From contig CAADRB010000014.1 of NCBI GenBank assembly GCA_900708905.1, positions 3,017,822 through 3,081,821 on the forward strand: a stretch of DNA of 64,000 nt, written 5' to 3'. A program made the position numbers and the translations under genes. This DNA is from Hymenolepis diminuta (taxonomy: Eukaryota; Platyhelminthes; Cestoda; Cyclophyllidea; Hymenolepididae). Below, piece by piece: positions 51,377 to 61,500 of this stretch (positions are counted from its first letter, which is position 1; each line of letters opens with the position of its first letter). A model generated the notes under the pieces. That model saw nothing but the letters and a program-made list of their open reading frames with translations, was not told the DNA's origin and ran no database searches.

Positions 51377-54300
51377 CTAAAATGCAGATAAAACAATCAC
51401 TGATACAAATCAGAAAAATTTGTAATAATCTTTAAAAATTTATGAGGTGGAAGAAAAATACGCCCACATTCAGTAGTCAACGCGCACGCTTGTCAAGTCA
51501 GAGGTTACGAAATCAACGCCCATCGGGCCACAACCCGCGACTTCTACAAATGATTTGTAAAGTTTAAGCGAAATATCTAGCCAGTTTACACCAACTCCGA
51601 CAACTCTAGGGATAGCAGTACCGATTCCAAGCGATCTTTTAAACTTGGTCTATTGAAGGCGGTGTTAGGCTTACAGAGATGAGGAAAAATGAATGTCACA
51701 GTTCTAGCCGAAAAGTCGTCTTGGGATACTTTGCCGCAAAATTACAAAAGTTAAGACTAAATCTATAGACAAGACTTCACAGAAAAGATGAGATACTGAT
51801 CGAAATGCAATTAAAATCCCATATACCAAAACTATTACCCCTAAATCACCACAAAGTTGGTTAGAGGAACTTGGATAATGAATCCTATAATTCCTCCCAC
51901 TGTCGAATATCAGCGGCAACTGAAAGGTGAACTTTTAAGCATGGATCATCGGTGTCTATGATTTCTTCCAAATAAGTGAGAAGACACTGGCGAATCGATC
52001 ACCCTAAACCCGGAGACGATCTACAAACTGACGTGCTCTTTTGTACAGTAGACGGATGTTACAATAATTGACAAAAGGATGGAATCTTGTCGATCAGATT
52101 TTCCGCATAAGGATGGAGAGAAGGGACAAATTGGACTGAATTTCAAAATGAGAAAACCTGATAATTCTAAGTTTCAGATAAAGTGGAGCTCTCCTAATTC
52201 CAACTCTCCAACTGCCCCTACTCTCCCTTATAATTGAATTACCTTTCCTTTTGGAAATTTCTCCATAATTGCAAGGTGTGAAAACGTGTTTGCCTTGCAA
52301 CTAGAAATAAACAAATATAGCAACAGAGAAATTTCACTTGACTTTTGATCAATGTTCATTCTTAATACAGGCTTTAATAGTGATTCGATCAAACAAAAGT
52401 GGTACTAAGTTCAATAAACAAATAAACCAATGACTCCAATGTTCAAATTGAGCCATTACATGAAAAAAAAGAGACAGGAAAATCTGAACAATATATTCAT
52501 TTCCCTTCTCTCGTGTTACCGACGTTAAGTCTAAACCATAACATTTTTACGAATGATAATTATTTGTGATTATGAAGACATCACATGATCTCATGACCTT
52601 GACAAAAGGGTATTCTGTGCAACTGCTAGTTCAGAAAGGCTTCCATGGCGAGATTAAAATAATTGATTCAATCAAACCAAAATATCAGAGTAACATTAAA
52701 GAAATGCCGACTTACACTACGTCGAGGACACGGTTTCTTCTGGATAGCATGGATGCATTTAGTTTCGGAGAGTTGGTAGACATTAGTCCAGTCCGGTTCA
52801 CACTCGGTAGGAAGCGTCTTCTCGAATTGTTCAATCAATTTGCCATACCCCATTGGCTCTGACTGCATACCTGTATTCGGTCTGTAGAGCCGATACAAAC
52901 GCTTTAACTTGCGCCTCCTATTCCTTTCATCGCCCAACTCCTCCTCCTCAAAAACTCCCTCTTCAGGCTGATTTTCCTCTTTTATGCAAAAGGCAAGCGC
53001 GGGAATCCTCACTGTAGAAGCATCGTTCTTTGGCATATAGAACCCGTCTTCAGAGCCTTCATGTTGTGTGTAGATATCCATTGCTGCACCGAAAGACAAA
53101 CCTCTTTGAGTAGTCACTTTGTGGAGGTACACTTCGCTATTATCAGAGAGGAAGCGAATAAAAAAGGACTGCGTGTCAACAATTTGCAAGTTCTGTCCAG
53201 TGCTACCAAGATCAAGAATACCAAGGTCGAGTTTATTGCTCAATTTTGCCCGATGCCTCAACTCGTTCATAGTGTCCATAAAGTACTTGAAAAGGGCATT
53301 CTGCGTACTCACATGGAGACCAAGAATTCGATTAAGGAATTTGTTCATATGACTCTTGTCCTTTTCTCGTGTTCTCTCTCCAGAAAATCCCACACTTTGA
53401 AGACCTGTTCGAACATCGAATATGAAAGCACTGTAGGGTCGGAGGGAGGGGGCTAGATTCATAAGAAACTTTTCGTTTACACAGGAAGGATTTTCAGATT
53501 TGTAATCAGCGGGAGGTCTGACGATACCGACATTCCCATCAATGCAGGTTTTAAGAACCATGTCCAGAGCCTTTTTGCCCCACTCAGTATCAATATTAAA
53601 GCGTGAGAGGTCTCTTGTTTCAGTGGCCCGTCGATCGCCATGAGTTAGAGCACCCAACGACTCCAAACGTTTCGCTACAGCTGACGCGAAACGCTGCTCA
53701 CCAGCTAAATTAGTTATCAGACAATGATAGATTGGCGCACTAACTTGATTAGATCGATGAGTTCTACCAAACTGCTGGATGGCTCGATCGGCGGACCAAG
53801 GGAGTTCCAGGGTGATATGTACACGTCGTCTTTGATTTTCAGCACGGCGATCAGCCTGCAAGGAGATACCTGAAGAAGCGGCTTCAGACACGATAGCAAT
53901 CAGCTTTTCACCCCTCATAAAGTAATCCTTTTCTGTCAAATTCATAGTCTCCAAACTGCCCTCCCCGTCATTTCGAGACTCATAGTAGACAGAACCATCT
54001 GCTCTCCTCACAAGGCGACCACGCCTTCCTGTCATCTCTGCTACAAATTCAGGACCACCTAACTGTGCAATCAACTCATCCAGTGTTGAATTAGGAAGAT
54101 ATTTACCGATTTTTTCAATATTATTTAGCAGTGATGCCTGCATTTCATCACATAGTTTTCGAGCGCTATCTGCATTCCCATTAAACGTGGAGGATTTCGC
54201 GGAGCGCATTGAATCATCAGCCCAGAGAGAATTAACAGCAACAGCCTTCTGACGAGCAAGTATTGTATCAACCATGTCGTCAATGTTCTCGAAATCCTCT

Positions 54301-57246
54301 TCAGAACTCCATTCACTTTCGCTATCTTGAGCTTGTTTTCGTCTTTTGACTGCACCACCAGCTTTTTTGGCTCGTTTTTTAGCCCGCTTAACAGTTCCAC
54401 GTTTGGTACTTGTTAATTCCAGATCAGAATTGTACTCATCCGAAGAACCAAAACCATTACGAGATCTCAGTTCCGAATCTCCACTCACTGATTCGTCTTC
54501 GTCTCCATCCTCTTCCTCAGAGCTAGAATCATTGCTTGGTTTATCATCATCTTCATCATCATCATCATCATGACCTTTAAGAGAAAGACCCTGGGTAGCT
54601 TTGTTGAAATTTTTTGCTCCCAATATATCGACCAGAGTTATGCCACTGGATTTTGCGCTACCCACGGCTCTACCAGCTTGAGAGATGGTTCTTGAGGAAG
54701 CTCGTTCGCCAGCCACTGAGAGCTTCTCACCACGGAGAGTGAAGTTTTCCACGTTCGACTGGGTAGGGAAGTATTTTTCGACAAGAGATTGTAAGACACC
54801 TTTTGCGGTAGATACGAATTCACCCATTTCTGGTCCACTCTCTTCCACTTGTTCTAGGGTCTTGGCCTCACCGGTTGATTGTAGACCAATAACAACACAT
54901 TTGCCAGACCTCAGTGCCTTTTTGGCTATACGGACACATGCATCCACCTTGGCTGACATACAAAGGTATTTGAAAAAGCGTTGATGTGCTGACCAAAATT
55001 GACCCCACATAGTTTTGCGATACTTATCGTCCACATTCAAGAGACGAGCAGCTTCAGCGAATTTTTCGCATAAATAGGTCCACAAATCAGATGATTGATT
55101 ATATACAGTTTCGAAGGATTCATTATTTATTTTTACACTGCTGATATCTACATTATCGATCTGGAAACTGACACCTTTGAAGCTCAATTGTCTGGCAATG
55201 TACATTCCTCCTAGTTTCATATCCATGGCTACAAGTTCCATACCACCAACTCCCATACTCTCAATAGCATCGATGAAGGAGTTAAAATCTTTGAACTTTG
55301 TGCCAGGTCCCCAAATACCCAGACGAGTCATGTAGGCCATATTTCGGGGTTCGGTAGCACCAGTTGCAGAAGCGTAGACTATTCGAGCATGAGGTAAACG
55401 ATTCTGTAATTCAAGCACCGTCAGGCCAGTTTTCGTGGGCTTTTGTGATCCACTTGGTGTCAGATTTTTGGCCCGATGACACTCGTCAAACACGATCTAA
55501 ACGAAAGGATGGGAGTAAGAAAGAAGGGATGAGCAATACATCTTCAAAAGAGAAGACATATACTAACCACTCCGTCGAAATTTTTGCCGCACCATTGAAC
55601 GAGTTGGTTTAATCGGCTCTTATATTTGGCTTTAACATTACCGTTACTCTCGCCGATAAGAGAGGCGTAAGTGGCGAATATAATGCCTTTCCTTACCTTC
55701 CCGTTCACACGACCGGAGATTTTGGCATATTTAAACTAAAAAATACGCAATTATATTAGGATTCAACAAATTCAAAAATTTGTGTTAATAGGGAGAAGAC
55801 CAACGTACCTTGTTTAAGGAATGCACAACCACATTGTAATGGCCAACATCGCATAAATCGCGTTCTGCATCTCTCTTCAGATCATTTGAAACTGAGAGCC
55901 AGACGGCCCTCTTTCTACCTTGCAAATAGTTCTCATAAATGATTGCAGCGATCTCTCTACCTTTCCCCATACCAGCACCATCACCTAATTGAAAAATAAT
56001 GAAGTTCAGCTTTAGCAAATTGCACCGTTAAAGGACCTTATACGAATCTATATTCACCCTTATGAGTACCTCTCTTATCCCATAGTCCCAAGCGGAAAAA
56101 GACATATGTAACGGAAGGTTTATAATAAAAAGCCAGCAAAAATCGTATATTTCACAATCGAATGCACGAGAAATCGCAATTTTACCTATTAGAAAACCGG
56201 CGCGTTGTCCATTCGGTAACGTGGTCTTGTGTCGTTGGCATGCGTAAACCACAGCCTCTAATTGGGCCGAAGAGAGCGAACCGTTATCGATTACTTCCCT
56301 TGGGAGACTTAGGTGATAGTTAATTTCGGGAGGGTCAACTCCAGATAAAGTACTGGACTCAACCACAGCATCTGGATGCCGATGACCCAAGTTAACTGAA
56401 ATACAAAAAAATTTAAGTAAAATTATAAGTAATCGATATAATGTGTAAATTGTGCGACATATGTATGACATTAAAACTACCGATAAGTTGAAATAAAAAC
56501 TCTGGTCACTAACCGGCCCTGAAGAAGTCAGTTTATTTAGCACAAAGTAGACTCGCTAATCAGTCTAGATAGATAGGCGAGAACTAACATGTGCGATAAA
56601 TAAACGAACTCATTAAAACTCACGTTTAGCTGGTACGTAATCAGCATAAGTTTCTGCTTGAGTTAAATCGGTGGTATCTTCCTCTTCAAAGTCCTCTTCG
56701 ACCTGAAAAAGAATAGCGGCTAATTAGAAAAAATCGAACATAATAACGAGAGCCCAGATTATTACTCACCTCTGATTGGAAGAATTCACGGGGATACTGT
56801 GGAGGGAAACGAGAATTCACAAGTTGAGTGTGCACGTTTGCATAACTCGAGACTGATGCTAAACGGCCGGGAGGCCTGACCTGATTTATATCACTTGCTC
56901 GAATAAATCGTATTCCGGGTTTAGTCGTGACAACGGGGGGAATATTCCGAAGAATAGAGTTTGCAAGAGTGGTATTGACTCTTTGAATCTGAGTAGTTCC
57001 AGAAACAGACACAGTCTGAGCAGCTGGGGCTGCAGGCGATGGATTAGCAGAGGGAAGAACAACTGCGGTTCTGTCAGATGACATTTCTTCTGGTTTGACA
57101 CGAGCTGCTTGCATCGCCTCATCCAGTAGCCAGCCCATATCCTCACCTTTTTTGGTTTCATCTACCGGCGGTGATGGTTTGGGTTCGCCCGCGTCCTTTT
57201 TCGTGAGGCCCGTTAGAGCCATCTCAAAAACCGTTACATTATCCAT
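50342..57246 (-). CDS. SBNO1: Strawberry notch homologue (whole gene, 7 exons)
   Basis: Coding join, minus strand: 57246-56770, 56702-56624, 56395-56186, 55984-55809, 55735-55568, 55496-52716, 51376-50342. The sum is 4926 nt, a single frame of 1641 aa plus stop. The protein is a strawberry notch family SF2 helicase-like regulator, nuclear and linked to Notch-dependent transcription in animals. Visible motifs: [10 protein letters not shown] (Walker A-like, 256-265), DECH (374-377), SATG (about 413), an acidic Asp run (about 679-690), [15 protein letters not shown] and [11 protein letters not shown] (motif VI, Gly947). The C-terminal family domain continues through [20 protein letters not shown] to [15 protein letters not shown]. 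The N-terminal 150 residues and the last 200 are Ser/Pro/Gln-rich and poorly conserved. The start is the first ATG after an acceptor-like CAG at 57260-57262; the frame is open for the 13 nt between. Confidence 0.95.
51377..52715 (-). other. SBNO intron 6 (about 1.3 kb)
   Basis: It is the only long intron of the gene and carries a tRNA-like SINE piece (about 51455-51660). No additional coding exon was recognised between CPRRS and [10 protein letters not shown] small exon encoding the conserved Cys-rich linker seen in vertebrates cannot be excluded. Confidence 0.65.
51455..51660 (+). repeat. tRNA-like SINE copy in SBNO intron
   Basis: It begins near CAGTAGTCAACGCGCACGCT and continues AAGTCAGAGGTTACG. 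This parallels the copy at 46155 and shares AGTCAGAGGTTA with the copy at 61640. The downstream part (CCAGTTTACACCAACTCCGA and on to about 51660) appears specific to this copy. Confidence 0.5.
52716..55496 (-). CDS. SBNO1: SBNO exon 6: main helicase-like exon
   Basis: Residues 371-1297, 927 codons without interruption. It begins [11 protein letters not shown] and contains [58 protein letters not shown], the acidic and Lys-rich central insertion (about 640-800), [62 protein letters not shown] and KFLNRILGL. All occur in family order. The donor is GTAAGT after CPRRS. The frame stays open beyond the donor, but that tail lacks family similarity. Confidence 0.96.
55568..55735 (-). CDS. SBNO1: SBNO exon 5
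   Basis: Residues 315-370, exactly 56 codons. [15 protein letters not shown] and [16 protein letters not shown] match the family (KKGVIFATYSSLIGES, RLKQLLHWCGDDFDGV). It uses a GTTAGT donor immediately before the DECH box. Confidence 0.94.
55809..55984 (-). CDS. SBNO1: SBNO exon 4: Walker A-like loop
   Basis: Residues 256-314. [20 protein letters not shown] is the family's motif I; the human protein has [20 protein letters not shown]. It ends at VVVHSLNK in phase 0 with a GTACGT donor. Confidence 0.95.
56186..56395 (-). CDS. SBNO1: SBNO exon 3: entry to helicase core
   Basis: Residues 186-255 plus one base. [20 protein letters not shown] and the [20 protein letters not shown] segment align with KHPDPVVETSSLSSV and [20 protein letters not shown] of the human protein. 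[10 protein letters not shown] leads into the nucleotide-binding loop, split by the intron. Confidence 0.94.
56624..56702 (-). CDS. SBNO1: SBNO exon 2
   Basis: Residues 160-185 plus one base. It encodes [20 protein letters not shown] then DYVPAK, matching the acidic stretch and the YMPTKLKLG lead-in of human SBNO1. It has a CAG acceptor and GTGAG donor, and is 79 nt long. Confidence 0.9.
56770..57246 (-). CDS. SBNO1: SBNO exon 1: N-terminal region
   Basis: Residues 1-159, phase 0 at the GTGAGT donor. It is low-complexity (Pro/Ser/Thr) with no conserved domain. Near the end, [15 protein letters not shown] leads into the acidic and YADYVPAK region that precedes the helicase domain in family members. 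The acceptor-like TTTCTCTCAG lies 13 nt before the ATG. Confidence 0.85.
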
Positions 57247-57866
57247 CTCACATGTATATCTGAGAGAAACAACACAACATAACTAATATTTCAGCGTCTT
57301 ACAAGTTTGGGAATAACCCCATTAGTAAAACCAAACTAATTGACTTAGATCTAAAATTACATTAACTTCTATTTTGAACAGGTTTATTCCTGTATTAGGA
57401 CACAAAAATAAAAATATGTTCAAATGCGGCAAAACAGCAACAAACCCACCAAATTGGTAACTGACTTGCCAGCCACTATGGCGGAAGCTTGGAGCTTAGT
57501 TCATTAAAAGTTATTCAATAGGATAAAATTATATTGTAAATTTAGCACACAACTAATTCAGTTTTTAAGAAAAATAATTTTTTATGTTATATTTATTGCA
57601 AAATTTTTTCAATTAATTATTCTAGAGCTAGAAAACATCCGTAAATAATATTTAAAAAACAACATCTAATCTTAAAATTTTTTCACAAAGTCCCATTCCT
57701 GGATATTTGAATTTATAATTATTTATTATCTTATGTTTTCCTCTCTCACACATTTCTACGCACGTCTTTCTTATTGGCTAGAAAAGTTGCTGTTTTTATT
57801 GGATGTATTGCACGTGGATTTTTGCTCTTTGTCTGTTTTGATTTTTTTCTTTTGTTTGTAAAATAG
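57247..57866. promoter_or_regulatory. Shared SBNO/BCS1L intergenic promoter region
   Basis: Start codons of the two divergent genes are 620 bp apart. The segment is AT-rich with long T and A runs; no TATA box, CCAAT or initiator could be assigned with confidence. Acceptor-like AGs occur at both edges: CTCTCAG 13 nt before the SBNO ATG (minus strand), and a T-rich tract ending AAATAG directly against the BCS1L ATG (plus strand). Regulatory function is inferred from the head-to-head layout only. Confidence 0.5.
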
Positions 57867-58530
57867 ATGGATATTGCAAACGAATTTGCACGTAGCATTC
57901 TCAATGATAATCCATACTTTAGTGCTGGTGCTGGACTCTTTGGTGTTGGAATGGGTGTTGCATTACTGCGTCGATGTGGCCAAATTGCTTCTGTAGTTCT
58001 ACGACGAAATCTAACTTTAACCATGGAAATTGCAAGTCACGATACCTCCTATCAATGGGTTATGCATTGGCTTTCAAAGCGGGCTCGCTCTTCACAGGGT
58101 GGCAGGTTCCAAAGAGGTGCTGGGCAGCATTTAAGTGTTGAAACTAATGTTGTTCGTACGGAAGCGGGTCGAATTAAAGCAGCTTTTGATTTCATTCCCA
58201 GTACTGGTGTTCATTATATCTTTCATCAAGGTCGAATCTTACGTGTTGAACGTGTGAGATCCCAACAATCACTTCAAGGAGCGTCCGTAGCGCCTTTTGA
58301 AAGTGTAACGCTCACAACACTTGGTTTCGATACTAAAATTTTCACAGACATTCTTGAGGAAGCTAGACAAGCTGCTATTTTAAAAGATGAAGGCTGGACT
58401 ATTATTTATAAAGCTTTTGGAGCAGAGTGGCGTCAGTTCGGTTACCCTAGGCCCAGACGGCCTCTGAATTCCGTTGTTCTAGGTGAAGGCATTGCTGAAT
58501 CAGTTACTGCAGATATCAAAGAATTTATAA
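57867..58530 (+). CDS. BCS1L: BCS1L exon 1: membrane anchor and BCS1-specific domain
   Basis: Residues 1-221 plus one base. [18 protein letters not shown] is the membrane segment and [17 protein letters not shown] precedes the AAA domain. The GTGAGC donor at 58531 is preferred over the GTGACC at 58541. It gives EFI, a Ser run and [13 protein letters not shown] in frame, matching [19 protein letters not shown]. The ATG directly follows an acceptor-like AG. Confidence 0.94.
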
Positions 58531-61500
58531 GTGAGCTTAAGTGACCTTATATTCTGATTGAATTATAGGCAGTTCCGCTTGGTACTCTGCTCGAGGCATC
58601 CCTTATCGACGGGGCTATTTACTTTACGGTCCACCGGGTTGTGGTAAAAGCAGCTTTATAACGGCTCTTGCTGGTTGGTTACGGGGCTTCATATTTTTTA
58701 TTGATAATTCACTATCAAAGGTCACTTGGAGTATAATATCTGTGTGCTTAATCTCAGTGAAGTGGGCATGTCAGCTGATCGGTTGGATCATCTTCTCACC
58801 CATGCGCCCTTGCAGTCTGTTATATTACTCGAAGATATAGATGCTGCTTTACACAGTAGAGAGGAAAATGATGATATGGGCCAACGCTGTAAGTTATCTG
58901 GTTCATTAAATCTTCTATGATCGTATTTGTTATGATGAATGGTCTTGTGCGAACCAAACTTGCTATTTAAATCAAATCATTTACACAAATGGGGTAGTGG
59001 AATGGTATTCGAAAAGTCATCCCTTTTTATTGATCAACGAGTATACAGACGCAGCGTTTAGCATGTTCGTTGAAGAAGGCAGGGGCCATAGGTTCGAAGC
59101 CCTTTGGTCTGTATCCTGTGGACTGAATAGCCTCCTGCTTACCGAAGGTTAAGTCCGACTGAATTTAGGGTTCTCTTCAAGTAGGCCTTTATAATACTAC
59201 CTCTACCTAAGATAGGCATTGGAAAACGCATTTCTATAGGAACTTGACAATTATTATTATTAAATGAGTATCTACCTATAATCATCAAGTGCAGTGACTG
59301 GGTATATCGATTATCAAAGAATCAAGTTGACCGCTCTTAACTGTTATCGGCATTTGCAGTTTGAAAGTTGCACATCAATTTCAGTTTCATCTTTTATTTT
59401 AAAGAAAGGTAGATTGACTTCGGATCCTCTGAACTGGATGTAGGAAAGTCCTAAATCTGCACTTTAAGGCAATTTTTTTTTGCATAAATTTTCACCTAAC
59501 TCTAATGTTACTTTTTTATCCTTTGAAAGTGAGGTATGTTATCGGATTTTTTGTGCCCCTAAGATTTAACTTTATTGGTTTGAAGACTCCAGATTATATC
59601 TGATCCGGTTTTATTTTGCACGGATTATCCAGCGTGAAATTGACTTACTCTTAAATCCTCAGGCTAATGTTTTCAAAAGAGTTCTGTGTTGTAAATAGCT
59701 TGGTTTTAGAGGCGACAGAACAAAGCATATATTAGGCATAAACACTGACCAATTGAAAGTAGACTAAGCTAGCAAAATCGTCAGCCATTGTGGACATACT
59801 TGTTTGCATCAGTGGGAAGCTTGAACTCTATATGTATTCACCTCTATGGTCCCATGCTGTTCTAGAGGATAGTGGCTTCGTAGCAAGGTGTAAGGTTCTG
59901 GATGTCGTCGTATCATTTGATGCTTCTTTGTCAAACTTTTATACTCTTGTGGACCTTTTTGATCTTATCTACGAGATGGTCTCTGGTAAGTGCTTATTTA
60001 GACCGCATTTCCTATAGAGCCTGGACAACCTACAGATATACAGTTCTAATCTGCAATTGAGTCAACGAAAGTGATAGGAACATTTCGAGATTGTGCTTAG
60101 GATGTTGCTTGTCATCACCAATCGGTTTGAAAATGTCACGGTGGTGATTTGACTTCTGTAATCAGTTTAATAAAGCAAATAAAGAACAGTATCTAAATAT
60201 ATTCCCGGTCACTTCTTCATTAAAACTCTGGCTCTGAACGAGAAGCTAGGTCCAAATGTGTTAATGACCGCTCTCGCAAGATATGGCAATTTCCCGTGTT
60301 TGCAACTCCTCAGACTTAATTACTGTCTAAAAAACTCAACTGGATGGTTTCTTACAGTTAAGACCATATTTTTGGATTTGCTGAAGGTCAGTCCACTGTC
60401 TGCACCGATTATGAATTTGTTTAGACTATATTCGGGTTGTATTAGGAAGCCTAATCGAATATTTTAGGGCAACTCACGGGCTTCATCTCCCGTTCAAAGG
60501 ATTATCGATTGTCAAATTCCTCTGCTTACATCTGGATACGTAAGGCCACCTGTGAATTGGCCATCCAGGCAGACAATCATTTTTCATATCCAATCCCTTA
60601 TAAGTAAATTTATTTTAATAGAAAACGGTCGTTTAAGCTGAAGGTTTTCTCTCCGAGGTCTAAGTAGTATGTAGCTTTATAAAGGGCAATTGAGTAGTTA
60701 TAATTGGGTGGAATGCAATGGCATAATGATTAAGCTCTTGGGCTCCTGCAAAATCACTCAGGATGTGAATTGCTCAACCCATGACGGTGCATAGGCTCTC
60801 TGGCCTCGATTTATTTTTTTACCGTTGGCGTCATAACATATGACTGTTTAAATTTTGTCCTACTTAGTTCTAAAATTGGCTTAGGCAGAAATCTATCTCT
60901 TTTTCGCCTTAGTCACTTCCCGTTTGCATCTGTCTAATCTAATCTAATCTCTCCCTGTAGATGGTCGGGCCTACGAGGGAATGCCAGGTCTAACTATGAG
61001 CGGTTTGCTCAACGCTTTGGATGGTGTTGCCTCAACTGAGGGTCGTATCCTCTTTATGACTACCAATTACATTAATCGGTGAGTTAATCTTTTTTAAATA
61101 TAGTTATCGTAATGTTTATAAAATCCTCGGCACAATCAGTGGGAACATCGTACTTCTTAAAACTTGTCAAGAAGGGGGAAATGGAATGCAAATCCCTCTT
61201 CAGCGATAATTTTGATTAATACTCCTCTGTCCGAGATGAATGTTAGAAAGCGTCTCCTTGCAACTTGCTGTCTAGGACGGTGATTAAGGTTTTTTGGCCA
61301 TCTTTCAAACAAACCACACGTCAAGGAACTGATATGATGGCTAAAATTAATCTACTTGGTCTATAGTCGTAATGTTTTGCTAAGTAATCTTATGCAAAAT
61401 GAATAGTAGATATCGAATATGAGATAGTCCTTGTTATCGGTAACTTAGGTACCCTTCCTTACCCGGGAGGGAAGATGAGATTGGTGTTTGAAATAGGGGA

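Larger units (their letters stand above)
58889..60960 (+). other. BCS1L intron 3 (about 2.1 kb)
   Basis: It carries a SINE-like copy at 59050-59255 and a tRNA-like piece at 60705-60830. A short TCTAA tandem stretch (about 60933-60949) abuts the polypyrimidine tract before the acceptor. Open frames at 59790-60017 and 60258-60467 have no motif I recognise. Confidence 0.65.

Noticed and set aside
54346..54573. Ser-rich frame on the plus strand within SBNO
   Set aside because: It is the antisense reading of the acidic and basic repeat codons of SBNO exon 6.
58541..58568. Alternative BCS1L intron 1 starting at the GTGACC donor
   Set aside because: It needs a weaker donor and breaks the alignment to the [13 protein letters not shown] segment; the upstream GTGAGC closes the frame.
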